Source: Paludibacteraceae bacterium
GTDB taxonomy: Bacteria > Bacteroidota > Bacteroidia > Bacteroidales > Paludibacteraceae
Reading direction: 5' to 3'
DNA: 64,000 bases
Assembly: GCA_016292775.1 (NCBI GenBank)
Contig: JAEDFN010000004.1
Span: 1 to 64,000, forward strand
Shown: positions 9,068-19,474 of the stretch, piece after piece
Layout: each line of letters opens with the position of its first letter
Numbering within the stretch: position 1 is the stretch's first letter
Translations under genes and position numbers: made by a program
Notes under the pieces: model-generated
What the model was told of the DNA's origin: nothing
The model's database searches: none
Seen by the model: the letters and a program-made list of their open reading frames with translations, nothing else

Positions 9068-9877
9068 ATGAAAAAAACACTTATTATAGCTCTACTTGTG
9101 TCATTTGCATCGTCTATGACATTTGCACAAACAATTGAAGAAAGAGAAGCAAAAGTTAGAAATTGGTTTGAAGTAATTAAAACCGTAGAGGATACTCAAG
9201 AGAAAACTATTATTGCAGATTCTATTCAGCGAGAAATGATAGAAATCTTGTATCAAGCCGAAGATTTTGATTTCCAATTTTCTTTGGATAATATCGGTTC
9301 CGTTGTTTCCGAAGATGGTGTAATACATATGTATTCATGGAATATTCCATTAAAAGATGGTACTTCTCAGTATTATGCTCTGATTCAACATGGTGAAATG
9401 GGCACAATGTACACTCTGGCCCAAGGAATCCCTTATATACCAAATGTAACCGGTAATTTAAACGAAATGAATTGGTATGGAGGTTTTTACTATAAATTGA
9501 TCAATTGTAGATATCGCGATAAAACAATTTATGTTGCTCTTGGTTGGATTCCGGGAGATAATGAGGAAACTCAATATAAAGTTATCGATGTGCTTACTTT
9601 TAGTAAAACTGCTATCAAATTCGGTAACCCTATATTTAAATTATTGACAAACAAGAGAAAACAGTCTCGTGTTCTTTTTGAATATGATATCAATGCTCAA
9701 ATGAATTTGGATTATGATAAAAAGAAAAAAAGAATTCTTTTCGATCATTTAACTCCTATCAGAGAACTCAAGGATGGCACTCAAATTTATGCTCCTGATG
9801 AATCTGTTGATGCTTTGGTCTACAAAAAAGAGTTGTGGAATCATGTTGAAAATGTAAAAGTTAAAAACCCTAGATAA
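9068..9877 (+). CDS. Secreted protein of unknown function
   Basis: A 269-residue protein with a clear N-terminal signal peptide (about MKKTLIIALLVSFASSMTFA, cleavage before QTIEE). The mature part is mixed alpha/beta, with the conserved-looking segments SWNIPLKDGTSQYYALIQ and YYKLINCRYRDKTIYVALGWIPGD. There is no lipobox cysteine, no membrane segment after the signal and no catalytic motif I recognise. It sits between malQ (6 bases) and the DUF4301 gene (8 bases). Export to the periplasm or surface is inferred. I do not assign a function. Confidence 0.75.
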   Translation: MKKTLIIALLVSFASSMTFAQTIEEREAKVRNWFEVIKTVEDTQEKTIIADSIQREMIEILYQAEDFDFQFSLDNIGSVVSEDGVIHMYSWNIPLKDGTSQYYALIQHGEMGTMYTLAQGIPYIPNVTGNLNEMNWYGGFYYKLINCRYRDKTIYVALGWIPGDNEETQYKVIDVLTFSKTAIKFGNPIFKLLTNKRKQSRVLFEYDINAQMNLDYDKKKKRILFDHLTPIRELKDGTQIYAPDESVDALVYKKELWNHVENVKVKNPR

Positions 9878-9885
9878 TCTATACT

Positions 9886-11403
9886 ATGTTTTCTTCTTCA
9901 GATTTAAACCAATTCAAGAAATTAGGTATTAATGAAAATACCGTTTTAAGACAAATTGATTCTCTTAAACAGGGGTTTCCTTTCTTAAAAATAAAAGCTT
10001 CTGCTGTTATTGGTAATGGTATTAAACATTTAGACGAAAAAGAAAGAAAAAATGCCATTATTGCTTGGGATAATTATCTTGATAATGGCTCTGATATTGT
10101 GAAATTCGTTCCTGCTTCCGGTGCTGCAAGTAGAATGTTTAAGGATTTGTTTGAATTTTTAAATTCTAATATTTCAGCTCCTGATAATGAGTATGTAAAG
10201 AAATTTTTTAATGAAATTCACAATTTCGCTTTTTTTAATGCCTTAAATGAAAAATCTATCAGTCTGTTTGGTAAATCTGTAGACGAACAAATTCAATCAG
10301 GTAATTATAAGGATGTTATAAGGGCTTTATTGGATGAGAAAGGCCTTAATTACGGTTCCTTACCAAAGGGATTGTTATTGTTTCATACTTATCCAAATTA
10401 TATTCGTACACCATTTTTGGAACATATTGTAGAAGGTGCCCTTTATACAACTAATAAATATAATGAAGTTCGTATCCATTTTACTGTTTTACCGGAACAT
10501 TTAGACCTATTTAAATCTCATATGATGAATGAGATTGCTTTTTACGAAAATCTCTTTAAAGTTCATTATATAATCAGTTTTTCTATTCAAAAAGCTTCTA
10601 CAGATACCATTGCTCTTGATGCGAATGGCGATGTAGTGCGTAATGATGATGGGTCTGTTTTATTCCGACCTGCTGGCCATGGTGCTCTTATCGAAAACTT
10701 GAATGATTTGAATTCAGATATTATCTTTATTAAGAATATTGATAATGTAGTTCCGGATAAATTTAAAGATGTTACTGTGGATTATAAAAAGGTAATTGCC
10801 GGAGTTCTTGTTTCTTGCCAAGAAAAATTATTTAATTACCTTACTATACTTAATGCCGGTAAAGTGTCTGATACCGAATTAGATGAAATGTTGTTATTTG
10901 CAAAAAACGAATTATCTATTGATGTAGATTTATCTAAGTGTTCTTCGCAAGAGAAATGTAATTTCTTATTTGAGAAATTTAATCGTCCTATTCGTGTCTG
11001 TGGTATGGTTAAAAATGAAGGAGAACCCGGTGGTGGACCATATATCGTTATTGATAATGACGGATCTACTTCTTTGCAAATATTAGAAAGTTCGCAAATC
11101 AACAAAAATAACCCTGATGATGTGAATATTATGAAGAATTCCAAATTCTTTAATCCGGTAGATATAGTATGTGGCGTAAGAGATTTTAATGGTAATAAAT
11201 TTGATCTTACAAAATATGTAGATGAGCAAACAGGCTTTATCTCTACCAAATCTAAAAATGGTGTGGATATGAAAGTATTGGAATTACCTGGATTGTGGAA
11301 TGGTGCAATGAGTAATTGGAATACAATTTTTGTTGAAGTTCCTATCGATACTTTTAATCCTGTTAAATCTGTTAATGACCTTCTTAGAGAGCAACATAGA
11401 TAA
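9886..11403 (+). CDS. DUF4301 family protein, possible UGPase-like nucleotidyltransferase
   Basis: A 505-residue cytoplasmic protein matching the Bacteroidota family DUF4301, with no signal or membrane segment. Three segments resemble UDP-sugar pyrophosphorylases in the expected order: PASGAASRM at 76-84, like the N-terminal nucleotide-binding loop; HFTVLPEHLDLF near 198-209 and AGHGAL at 263-268, like the uridine-contacting GHG; and KNIDN at 283-287, like the metal-site NIDN. A further conserved stretch is NEGEPGGGPYIV (377-388). Family membership is recognised; the enzymatic role is my inference from motifs. Its 3' end overlaps the start of comEC. Confidence 0.75.
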   Translation: MFSSSDLNQFKKLGINENTVLRQIDSLKQGFPFLKIKASAVIGNGIKHLDEKERKNAIIAWDNYLDNGSDIVKFVPASGAASRMFKDLFEFLNSNISAPDNEYVKKFFNEIHNFAFFNALNEKSISLFGKSVDEQIQSGNYKDVIRALLDEKGLNYGSLPKGLLLFHTYPNYIRTPFLEHIVEGALYTTNKYNEVRIHFTVLPEHLDLFKSHMMNEIAFYENLFKVHYIISFSIQKASTDTIALDANGDVVRNDDGSVLFRPAGHGALIENLNDLNSDIIFIKNIDNVVPDKFKDVTVDYKKVIAGVLVSCQEKLFNYLTILNAGKVSDTELDEMLLFAKNELSIDVDLSKCSSQEKCNFLFEKFNRPIRVCGMVKNEGEPGGGPYIVIDNDGSTSLQILESSQINKNNPDDVNIMKNSKFFNPVDIVCGVRDFNGNKFDLTKYVDEQTGFISTKSKNGVDMKVLELPGLWNGAMSNWNTIFVEVPIDTFNPVKSVNDLLREQHR

Positions 11404-13477
11404 TTCTTCTTGGCTGTTAAAGAATTATTTCTCTTATACTTATGCCAGAATTTTCTTGTTCTTATCTTTAGGAATATTATGTGGTTACTATTTTAATTCC
11501 AACTTATATTTTATAGTTTTTGGAATTACCGTAGTTGCAATTCTGATTAATATTATATTTTCCACTCTCTTTAGAAATAATCTTAGAGAGTGGATTTTTA
11601 TTGTCTCTTTTTCATTATTATTGTTTTCATTAGGCGCTATTCTAATAGTTAATCACAATGAAAAAGTCATTGTAGATATGCCGGTAAAAGAATCTACTTA
11701 TCTTATTAAGGTAGAGTCAATTCCGGTTATGAAAGATAAATATTGCTCTTTTGATGCTAAAGTATTATTTTCTTTCGACACATTATGCTCTTCTATTCAA
11801 AATCATAAAGTGCTCTTAAATTTATCTGTTGATTCTCAATTAATTTCTCCTAAATTAGGTGATAAATATTTAGTTTCTACATCATTATTTTTACCTAATA
11901 AAGATGACGTATCTTCATTTGATTATTCTTCGTATTTAAAAGTTAATGGCTATTCAAAAATCGGTTACGTATATGATGATATAATTCTTTATAATAGGGC
12001 GGAATCGTATTCAATAACAGATAAATTTTTATTGTTAAGGGAAAATTTAATTTCTATCTATCGTGATTTTAAGTTAGGTAACGAGGAATTGGCAATATTG
12101 AGCGCGATAACATTAGGTGAAAAAAGTATTCTTTCAAAGGATACAAAAAATAATTTTTCTGCTGCCGGTGTTTCTCATATTTTAGTTGTAAGTGGTATGC
12201 ATGTGGGATTTATCTTTATGATAATATCCTTATTATATTCTCGCTTATATAATAGATATTATCGTCTATTTGTTACCATTTTTGGTTTGGTATTGTTGTG
12301 GTTGTATGCATTGTTAACCGGATTTGCCCCTTCTGTTGTTCGTGCCTCATTCATGTTTTCTTTAATGCTTGTTTTTCTTTTTACAGGAAATAAATATCGA
12401 GTTATACATGCATTATTACTATCTGCTACAATTTCATTATTAGCTAATCCTGCTTTGCTTTTTAATATAAGTTTCCAACTAAGTTATCTTGCAGTATTAT
12501 CAATTGTTGTTTTTTATAAAAGGATATACCATTTTTTACAGAGAATGGTGCCTAAATTCAAATGGAGAAACAATATTCTTAGCGTGATAGGTGTTACTCT
12601 TGCCGCTCAAGTTTTTACTTTCCCTATTGTTATGTTTTATTTTCATCAGTTCCCGTTATTTTTTATGATTTCTAATTTATGTGTAGTCTTGTTAGCACCT
12701 ATTATTTTTATTGGAGGGTATTTATTAATATTTACATCAGTAATACCATATGTGTCTAATGTAATAGCATATATCTTGAATATTATCTTAAAATTTTTCG
12801 AGGAAATAATAAATATTATAGCATCATTAAAATACGCTGTAATAGATGTTTATATCTCTTTATTTCAATGTATATTATTGTATTTCATAGTTTTACTGTT
12901 TTTAAATTATTTGAATGTTGTAAATAAAAATAAGAATATTGCTTTATCGGCTGTGTTGATTTCAGTTGTGGTTTTTGTAATTGTTACTTCAGTCAATACT
13001 ATTGATGTGCAAAATAAAAATATATTATATGTTGGAAATAGAAAGCAGTTGATGGTAAATGTATTTAATTGTAATGACAATATACTATTTGTAAATGGAA
13101 ATAATTATTATGATAAGAATGAATTATGGATTAAATATAAAGCTCCCTATCCAAAAATAATTAACGATTCTTCTTTGATTAATAATTTATTTGAATTTGA
13201 AAATGAGAGTTACCTGATTTTTAGGGATAATGTTTTTAGATATAAGCATACGAATTTGAAGCCTATTGTTGTTGATAATTTAATCATTGATAGGGGAGTG
13301 TATCCAAGTAATAAATTATTTGATCAATTTGTCCTGCCAAAATATGTAATATTAACAAATGGAGTCTATTCCGGATATATTTCTGATTTTAAAAATGTTT
13401 TACAAAAGCGTAATATACCATATTACGTAGTATCTGAACAAGGGTCGTTTTTGAAGATAAAAAATAAAAAGCCATAA
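11375..13477 (+). CDS. comEC: ComEC/Rec2 family membrane channel protein
   Basis: About 700 residues, polytopic. An N-terminal membrane segment leads to a soluble DUF4131-like beta region (about 105-210), then the Competence domain with AAGVSHILVVSGMHVGF and TGFAPSVVRASFMFSLM, and many membrane helices to about residue 550. A short soluble tail follows, with no metallo-beta-lactamase domain, so this is the short form common in Bacteroidota. The family moves single-stranded DNA across the inner membrane during uptake. I chose the ATG at 11375; a longer frame opens with TTG at 11330 and would overlap DUF4301 by 74 bases instead of 29. Confidence 0.85.
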   Translation: MTFLESNIDNSSWLLKNYFSYTYARIFLFLSLGILCGYYFNSNLYFIVFGITVVAILINIIFSTLFRNNLREWIFIVSFSLLLFSLGAILIVNHNEKVIVDMPVKESTYLIKVESIPVMKDKYCSFDAKVLFSFDTLCSSIQNHKVLLNLSVDSQLISPKLGDKYLVSTSLFLPNKDDVSSFDYSSYLKVNGYSKIGYVYDDIILYNRAESYSITDKFLLLRENLISIYRDFKLGNEELAILSAITLGEKSILSKDTKNNFSAAGVSHILVVSGMHVGFIFMIISLLYSRLYNRYYRLFVTIFGLVLLWLYALLTGFAPSVVRASFMFSLMLVFLFTGNKYRVIHALLLSATISLLANPALLFNISFQLSYLAVLSIVVFYKRIYHFLQRMVPKFKWRNNILSVIGVTLAAQVFTFPIVMFYFHQFPLFFMISNLCVVLLAPIIFIGGYLLIFTSVIPYVSNVIAYILNIILKFFEEIINIIASLKYAVIDVYISLFQCILLYFIVLLFLNYLNVVNKNKNIALSAVLISVVVFVIVTSVNTIDVQNKNILYVGNRKQLMVNVFNCNDNILFVNGNNYYDKNELWIKYKAPYPKIINDSSLINNLFEFENESYLIFRDNVFRYKHTNLKPIVVDNLIIDRGVYPSNKLFDQFVLPKYVILTNGVYSGYISDFKNVLQKRNIPYYVVSEQGSFLKIKNKKP

Positions 13478-13498
13478 ATATAAAATTTATGGCTTTTT
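13466..13498. terminator. Bidirectional terminator between comEC and panB
   Basis: A perfect 14-bp stem (AAAAAGCCATAAAT, loop ATAAA, ATTTATGGCTTTTT) is flanked by T-rich sequence on the right and A-rich sequence on the left. The comEC stop codon (13475-13477) is inside the left arm. It can serve both comEC and the convergent panB operon. Confidence 0.85.
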
Positions 13499-13517
13499 TA
13501 AATATGATATAAAATGG

Positions 13518-14339
13518 TTAGTATTGCTCCGAATCGTTAGGGAAATCCTGTTTTTTTACATCAGAAACATAATGTGACACTGCTTCGTTTATTATTGAGT
13601 TCAAATCACAATATCGTCTTAAAAAACGAGGAGAAAATCCTTTTGTCATTCCTAACATATCATGAAGTACAAGTACTTGCCCGTCGGTATATTTGCCAGC
13701 TCCAATACCTATAATAGGAATTGAAACGCTTTCTGAAACTTTTTTTGCCAATTGAGCAGGTATTTTTTCCAATACGATAGCAAAACATCCGGCTTCTTCC
13801 AGTGCTTTTGCATCTGAAATTAGTTTGTTTGCTTCAATATCTGATTTTGCTCTCACATTATAAGTTCCGTATTTATTAATTGATTGTGGCATAAGACCTA
13901 AATGACCCATAATAGGAATACCTGCTGCCAAAATTTTTTTTATAGCATCAATAATTTCAACTCCACCTTCTAATTTTAACGCATCAGCATGAGTTATTTT
14001 CATCATCTGAATTGCATTTTTTACAGCTTCTACATCACTGATTTGGTAAGAACCGAAAGGCATGTCTACAACTACCAATGCTCTTTTTACTGCTTTTACT
14101 ACAGATTTTCCATGATATATCATCTGATCTAATGATATAGGAAGGGTAGTAACGTTGCCGGCTACAACGTTTGATGCAGAATCTCCTACTAATATCACGT
14201 CTATACCGGCTTCATCCACTATTGATGCCATTGTATAATCGTACGCAGTCAGCATACTTATTTTCTCACCTCGTTGTTTCATCTCTAACAAACGATGTGT
14301 GGTTACCTTTCTGGCATCGTCAATATTATGAACTGACAT
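13518..14339 (-). CDS. panB: 3-methyl-2-oxobutanoate hydroxymethyltransferase
   Basis: A 273-residue TIM-barrel enzyme of pantothenate (coenzyme A precursor) synthesis that adds a hydroxymethyl group from methylenetetrahydrofolate to alpha-ketoisovalerate to give ketopantoate. Family marks are [27 protein letters not shown] with the metal-binding aspartate, KLEGG, and [20 protein letters not shown] near the C-terminus. Length is standard. It begins 2 bases after the DUF349 gene stop, so the two are likely cotranscribed. No panC or panD is in the window. Confidence 0.96.
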   Translation of the reverse strand: MSVHNIDDARKVTTHRLLEMKQRGEKISMLTAYDYTMASIVDEAGIDVILVGDSASNVVAGNVTTLPISLDQMIYHGKSVVKAVKRALVVVDMPFGSYQISDVEAVKNAIQMMKITHADALKLEGGVEIIDAIKKILAAGIPIMGHLGLMPQSINKYGTYNVRAKSDIEANKLISDAKALEEAGCFAIVLEKIPAQLAKKVSESVSIPIIGIGAGKYTDGQVLVLHDMLGMTKGFSPRFLRRYCDLNSIINEAVSHYVSDVKKQDFPNDSEQY

Positions 14340-14341
14340 TT

Positions 14342-15937
14342 TTATTTTTCTTCGTTTTGTGAATTAGATTCGTTTAAACTATCAATTTGATTTTGTAAAA
14401 TGGTTAACTCCTCTTTCAAATCAGTAATTTTTCTTTCTAATTCATTTATTATCGAATTGTTTTTACCGCCTTTCATAAAGAACCCAATGTTATTTTCATA
14501 TGTGATTAATTTTTGTTTTACATTATCATATTGGGCTCTAAGTTTATTTATGTTTCCTTCAAATGACATTTGAGCTGCTTTGCGTTTCATTCTTATTTTG
14601 CTAAATTGCTCATCTGTAATTTGTTTGTATTTCTTGTATAAATTTTCCCTCTCTTTATAAGGAATACTCTTTATCGATTGGTATTGATCGCATAAGAATT
14701 TAAGTGCAGAGAAGTCCTCTTCATCATTACCGGAAAATTCGAAATTTTTGATTTTTTCAATCAATTCTAATTTGCTCTTTAAATTTTCTTGCTCAGTTTC
14801 TATTCTGTCTTTGTATGCTTCTGATTTTTTAGCAAAGAAGTAATCGCAAATCTCTCTGAATTGTGTGTGTAAAGTTTCGTTTATTTTTCTAGGTGCAGGA
14901 CCAATTGAATTCCATTCTTTTTGCATCTCTATTAATGCATTTGTAGTAGAGTTCCAATTAGTACTGTTTTTGAGTTCTTTAGCTTTATTGAGAATAGCTT
15001 GTTTAGCTTCAAAATTTGCTTGTAATGTACTCTTTTGCTCTTTTTGGAATATCTTTTTCGCTTCAAAAAATTTGTCACAAGCAGTTCTATATCTTTTGAA
15101 ATATTTAGCTACAACTCTTGCTTCTACAGGGTTATCTGTTTTCTTGAAATATACGTTTGTAGCTATTACTTCTTCTGTTTTTTCATTCCATTCTTTGAAT
15201 GTTTTTAATGTAGTGAAGTCGATAGATTCTACGAATACACATGCATTATTTCTCTGTTCTGCGTATTCTTTTTCTTTCTCTTTCAACTCTTCATAATATG
15301 CTTGGTATTTTTGGTTGATTTGAGATGATAATTGACGGAATTCTTCCCAAATTTCTTCTCTTAAAGATGGTGCTACAGAACCGGTTTCTTTCCATTCTGC
15401 ATGTAATTTTTGTAAATCTTTTACTGCAGAAGTGATGTCTTGCTCTAATAATTTTTTGGCTTTTTCAATTAATTCTTTTTTGAGAGACAGATTTTTCTCA
15501 AAATCGTATTCTCTCATAGCAATGTAATTATTATTTTTTTCACGGAAATTATCTCTTAATTTAGAGAATTTCGTATTTATTTCTTGTGCATATTGTTCCG
15601 GTACTTCACCAAGATTTTTCCACTCTTGTATTAATTCTTTACAAGGAGGAACCAATTTTGATAAATCGTCTAACTTAAGATATTCTTCAAATTTTGAAAG
15701 AATTTCTTGCTTTTTAGAGTAATTATCTTCCATCTCTTTTTTACTCTGAGTGGCTTTTTCTTCAGAATTTTCGTTTGATGGCTCATTTACTTCTTCTGTG
15801 TTTGTTGTAGTCTGTGCTTCAGCATCCGATGGTTGTTGTTCTTCTGCTGCGTTGATAACGTTTACATTTTCTTCGTTTTCATTAGGAATAGTAACATTAT
15901 CATTAATTTCTGCATTTGGAGTAATTTGTGCTTCCAT
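14342..15937 (-). CDS. DUF349 repeat protein, acidic and coiled-coil
   Basis: A 531-residue cytoplasmic protein. Residues 1 to about 75 are acidic and low in complexity (many E, N, T). The rest is helical with several DUF349 repeats, recognisable by the recurring W-x-x-x-G pattern with a following aromatic helix, as in [35 protein letters not shown] and [14 protein letters not shown]. The last 80 residues predict a coiled coil ([19 protein letters not shown]). The molecular role of DUF349 proteins in Bacteroidota is not established. It precedes panB by 2 bases. Confidence 0.85.
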   Translation of the reverse strand: MEAQITPNAEINDNVTIPNENEENVNVINAAEEQQPSDAEAQTTTNTEEVNEPSNENSEEKATQSKKEMEDNYSKKQEILSKFEEYLKLDDLSKLVPPCKELIQEWKNLGEVPEQYAQEINTKFSKLRDNFREKNNNYIAMREYDFEKNLSLKKELIEKAKKLLEQDITSAVKDLQKLHAEWKETGSVAPSLREEIWEEFRQLSSQINQKYQAYYEELKEKEKEYAEQRNNACVFVESIDFTTLKTFKEWNEKTEEVIATNVYFKKTDNPVEARVVAKYFKRYRTACDKFFEAKKIFQKEQKSTLQANFEAKQAILNKAKELKNSTNWNSTTNALIEMQKEWNSIGPAPRKINETLHTQFREICDYFFAKKSEAYKDRIETEQENLKSKLELIEKIKNFEFSGNDEEDFSALKFLCDQYQSIKSIPYKERENLYKKYKQITDEQFSKIRMKRKAAQMSFEGNINKLRAQYDNVKQKLITYENNIGFFMKGGKNNSIINELERKITDLKEELTILQNQIDSLNESNSQNEEK

Positions 15938-15983
15938 AATTATAGTATTTTTTCTCCATTATGGAGGGTGTTATTTTATTTTA

Positions 15984-15991
15984 CAAATGTA
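15984..15991 (-). promoter_or_regulatory. -7 box upstream of the DUF349-panB operon
   Basis: The minus strand reads TACATTTG, matching TAnnTTTG, 46 bases before the ATG at 15937. Between the box and the start is a short palindrome, CTCCATTATGGAG (15954-15966), in the leader; its role is unknown. Confidence 0.5.
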
Positions 15992-16113
15992 CAAATTTTT
16001 TTCATATCTAATCAGTAAAATAAATAATTTTTTCTTTAATAATTTTTTTACTGATATATTCTTTTTAAACTTAGATTTCTTGTTTTTAATATATTGATAA
16101 TTAATTATTTATA

Positions 16114-17277
16114 TTACCAAGAGTATTCTACTCTTTTATGAAGCTTGTTGTAAATGGTAAAAATATATACGTTTATTAGAGGTAATAAAAGGTCAAATAG
16201 TATTATGGAGAGGTATAAATTTTTCCGTTTATATATTTTTGAAGTAAGATTGTAAACTAATAATTGAGTAAAATAGCGTATGAGATACATGCTTACCCCG
16301 GCTATTATTAAATAATAGTTGTTGTAATAAAAAATTAGTAACAGAAGTAATGATAAATAAAATAGCCCTTTTGTAATTGGCTCAATCATTACTAAATATT
16401 TACTTTTTGTAGTATATAATTTAGAACTGCATAGATGTCTTGTTTTTTGATGAAACCAATCCTTGAAAGTATGTTTGGGAATGGATAGGGTTATTGATTC
16501 AAAACTTGTTTCTGTTTGTGTATTGTGTTTTGTGGCATGATGATTGACAAATAAATCATCATCTCCTGATGAAATTTGTAAAAAACCGGCAAATCCATTA
16601 TTGTTAAAGAATGTTTCGCGTCGATATGCAATGTTTCTACCTACTCCCATATATGGACTTCCTATCGCTGCAAAACCAATATATTGCATAGCAATGGTTA
16701 GTGTATCATAACAAATTAATTTGTTGATAAAAGATTTTTCTGTTAAGTAATCACCTATTCCTAATACAAATTCAGTGCCCGGCTTAAATTGGCTCACCAT
16801 TTTTGATATCCAATGTTTGCTACTTGGCCTACAATCGGCATCAGTTAGTAATAATATCTCATTTTTGGCAGCTTTAATCCCTACTGTTAATGCCAATTTT
16901 TTTCTGCTAATAATATTAACATCTTCAGGAATATTGGTAACGTATAAATTGTTGTATTTTAATTGAAAATCTTTTAGTATATTAACCGTGTCGTCAAATG
17001 AACCGTCATTTACAACTATAACTTCATAATCGGAATACTCTTGCTCGAATATTAATGGCAAAAATGATTGTAAATTATTTGACTCGTTTTTTGCGCATAT
17101 TATTATTGATACAGAAGGCTGTACATTATCTTCTTCTGAACTTTGCTTCTTCTCTTTTTTATTCTTCCTTATTATCGATGAATAAGGGTGTATATAGAGA
17201 TAAAGTTGAATAAGAAATGTAATAGATAGTATTGCTATTAATATGTATCCTATTGAGATATAAAGAGTTTCAAACAT
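16114..17277 (-). CDS. Membrane-anchored family 2 glycosyltransferase
   Basis: A 387-residue processive-type GT2. Residues about 5-30 form a membrane helix, and a Lys/Glu-rich linker leads to the GT-A domain: SIIICAKNESNNLQSFLP, VVNDGSFDDT, a DAD motif in LLTDADCRPSS, SGDDDLFVN and a QKTRH motif related to QxxRW. Three or four C-terminal membrane segments follow (about 295-375). Such enzymes use a nucleotide sugar to extend a polysaccharide or glycolipid at the inner membrane. The sugar is not predictable. It stands alone with its own promoter. Confidence 0.85.
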   Translation of the reverse strand: MFETLYISIGYILIAILSITFLIQLYLYIHPYSSIIRKNKKEKKQSSEEDNVQPSVSIIICAKNESNNLQSFLPLIFEQEYSDYEVIVVNDGSFDDTVNILKDFQLKYNNLYVTNIPEDVNIISRKKLALTVGIKAAKNEILLLTDADCRPSSKHWISKMVSQFKPGTEFVLGIGDYLTEKSFINKLICYDTLTIAMQYIGFAAIGSPYMGVGRNIAYRRETFFNNNGFAGFLQISSGDDDLFVNHHATKHNTQTETSFESITLSIPKHTFKDWFHQKTRHLCSSKLYTTKSKYLVMIEPITKGLFYLSLLLLLIFYYNNYYLIIAGVSMYLIRYFTQLLVYNLTSKIYKRKNLYLSIILFDLLLPLINVYIFTIYNKLHKRVEYSW

Positions 17278-17311
17278 TTTCTTTAAATTTTTGAGATTGC
17301 GGTATTTTTTG

Positions 17312-17319
17312 CAAAGTTA
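17312..17319 (-). promoter_or_regulatory. -7 box for the glycosyltransferase gene
   Basis: The minus strand reads TAACTTTG, 34 bases before the ATG at 17277. The -33 position is not well conserved. Confidence 0.5.
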
Positions 17320-17430
17320 CTAAATATTTTTAGAAGTGGCTTAGAATTTCAATTATATTTTCTAATTATGATTGTTCGATATTTTAGATTTTTTTTGCAA
17401 TATTCTTGAATGTGTATGAAAAAAAAATTG

Positions 17431-17438
17431 TAACTTTG
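17431..17438 (+). promoter_or_regulatory. -7 box and long leader of rho
   Basis: TAACTTTG matches TAnnTTTG and predicts a leader of about 120 bases before the rho ATG at 17564. The leader contains a small hairpin (TACCAT at 17512-17517 with ATGGTA at 17525-17530). rho leaders take part in autoregulation in other bacteria; that this one does is inference. Confidence 0.5.
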
Positions 17439-17563
17439 CACCGCAAATCAAAGAGAGACACACATCATTCCTTGTGCATCTATTTTCCTTTAAAAATATT
17501 TTTTTTATTCATACCATTATATAAATGGTACGATTATTATATTTTCATTGATTTATATCGTAT

Positions 17564-19411
17564 ATGTATACTTTATCAGAATTAAAAGAAAAGACAAAAA
17601 AAGAATTAATCGAAATTGCTAAGCCATTGGGCATTAAAAGTCTAACTAATAAAACATCCGAAGAAATTATTTTATCTATTTTAAATAGTCAAATAGATAT
17701 TGTGCAACAAAAAGCTTTGGATACAAAACAACCTGATAATTCTAATCCGGTTAAAGATGATGAAAAACAAATTGAAAGTAAAATAAAATCATCAACTTCC
17801 AAAGTGAAAAAAACTGTCATTTCACATCCGGATGTAATTGGTTCCGTCGTTATCCCTGTTAATGAAGATGAATATGATTTTGACAATTCTTCAATAGATA
17901 TTGATCGTAATGAAGAAGAAAAAGTAGAGGATACTCCAAAAAATACTGATAATAACAACGATAATTATTCTCCAAATGTTCAGGTAAATCAAGGTCATAT
18001 TGTTCCGAATAGAGCGACTAATAATCAAAACTTTATTCCAAATCAACAAGCAAATCAATTTCAAAAACAAAATAATATACAGAAAACGAATAATGTTGTT
18101 GCAAAAAAAATGAATCAACAACCAATGCAACAACAAAAAAATCCATTCCAAAATAATCAAATTCAAAATAATCAATACCAAAATTCAAATAATAATCAAA
18201 GACCTATTTATAAAAATAATCAACAAAATCTTTATAATAATTATTACCCACCTAAAAATTCAGTATTGGAAGTTGGTGAACGCCCTTACGAATTTGATGA
18301 TATTCTTGTAGGTATGGGTACTTTGGAATTGATGCCTGATGGATATGGATTCCTCCGTTCTGCTGATTATAATTATTTGTCTTCACCTGATGATATATAT
18401 GTAAGTGCTTCTCAAATAAAAACTTATGGATTGAAAACCGGAGATACTGTAGAAGGAAATATTCGTCCCCCTCGTGAAGGAGAAAAATATTTCCCTCTTG
18501 TTAGAGCTCTAAAAATTAATGGATTATCTCCCGAAAAAATTCGTGATAGAGTTTCTTTTGAGCACCTAACCCCTATTTTCCCTAATGAGAAATTTACACT
18601 TACTACTCCTAACAAAAAAGCTACTCTATCAAGTAGAATTGTAGATTTGTTTTCCCCTATCGGTAAAGGTCAACGTGGTTTGATTGTTGCTCAACCCAAA
18701 ACAGGTAAAACTATGTTGCTCAAAGATATTGCTAATTCTATATTAGAATATCATCCTGAAGTATATATGATTATATTATTAATCGATGAGCGTCCGGAAG
18801 AGGTTACAGATATGGCACGCAGTGTAAATGCTGAGGTGATTTCTTCTACTTTTGACGAGCCCGCTGATAGACATGTAAAAGTGGCGAGCATTGTGCATGA
18901 AAAAGCCAAACGACTTGTAGAGTGTGGTCATGATGTTGTTATCTTATTAGATTCAATTACACGTCTTGCCAGAGCTTATAATACTTCTCTTCCGGCTTCC
19001 GGTAAGGTTTTATCCGGTGGTGTTGATGCTTATGCTTTACATAAACCGAAAAGATTTTTTGGTGCCGCTCGTAACATAGAAAATGGTGGTTCCCTGACTA
19101 TTATTGCAACAGCTTTGACTGATACTGGTAGTAAAATGGATGATGTTATTTTTGAAGAATTTAAGGGTACCGGTAATATGGAATTACAATTGAATAGACA
19201 GTTGGCCAATAAACGAATATTCCCTGCCGTTGATATAATGTCTTCATCTACTCGAAGAGATGATTTATTACTATCTAAGGATACTCTTCAAAGAATGTGG
19301 GTACTAAGAAATTATTTGTCAGATATGAATGCTGTTGAGGCAATGGAATTCTTGAAAGATAGAATGGAAAAAACTAACTCAAATGAAGAATTTCTTGCTT
19401 CAATGAATTAA
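17564..19411 (+). CDS. rho: Transcription termination factor Rho with Asn/Gln-rich insertion
   Basis: A 615-residue hexameric RNA helicase. Residues 1-45 are the Rho N-terminal (SAP-like) domain. Residues about 50-235 are a long insertion absent from E. coli Rho (419 residues): a charged part, then 141-230 with 47 Asn or Gln out of 90. The RNA-binding cold-shock-like domain follows ([15 protein letters not shown]). The motor domain has the P-loop with G381-K382-T383, the Walker B segment [16 protein letters not shown], and a Q-loop/R-loop region ending in [15 protein letters not shown], all intact. Bacteroidota Rho proteins commonly have such insertions, and one in Bacteroides is reported to drive condensate formation. 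Confidence 0.96.
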   Translation: MYTLSELKEKTKKELIEIAKPLGIKSLTNKTSEEIILSILNSQIDIVQQKALDTKQPDNSNPVKDDEKQIESKIKSSTSKVKKTVISHPDVIGSVVIPVNEDEYDFDNSSIDIDRNEEEKVEDTPKNTDNNNDNYSPNVQVNQGHIVPNRATNNQNFIPNQQANQFQKQNNIQKTNNVVAKKMNQQPMQQQKNPFQNNQIQNNQYQNSNNNQRPIYKNNQQNLYNNYYPPKNSVLEVGERPYEFDDILVGMGTLELMPDGYGFLRSADYNYLSSPDDIYVSASQIKTYGLKTGDTVEGNIRPPREGEKYFPLVRALKINGLSPEKIRDRVSFEHLTPIFPNEKFTLTTPNKKATLSSRIVDLFSPIGKGQRGLIVAQPKTGKTMLLKDIANSILEYHPEVYMIILLIDERPEEVTDMARSVNAEVISSTFDEPADRHVKVASIVHEKAKRLVECGHDVVILLDSITRLARAYNTSLPASGKVLSGGVDAYALHKPKRFFGAARNIENGGSLTIIATALTDTGSKMDDVIFEEFKGTGNMELQLNRQLANKRIFPAVDIMSSSTRRDDLLLSKDTLQRMWVLRNYLSDMNAVEAMEFLKDRMEKTNSNEEFLASMN

Positions 19412-19420
19412 TATGTAAGT

Positions 19421-19442
19421 AAAAGCTGCATAGGCAGCTTTT
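19421..19442 (+). terminator. Intrinsic terminator after rho
   Basis: A 9-bp stem (AAAAGCTGC, loop ATAG, GCAGCTTTT) followed by a T-rich run, ten bases after the rho stop. Confidence 0.75.
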
Positions 19443-19474
19443 ATTTTTATAATCTATAGAAAATGGTTTAAATT

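Noticed and set aside
11330..11374. Longer comEC start giving a hydrophobic N-terminus
   Set aside because: The frame opens with TTG, overlaps DUF4301 by 74 bases, and a good ATG lies at 11375; the hydrophobic stretch follows from the DUF4301 codons read in another frame.
15954..15966. Palindrome CTCCATTATGGAG in the DUF349 leader
   Set aside because: The loop is too short for a hairpin, and a single short palindrome in A/T-rich DNA is weak evidence for an operator.
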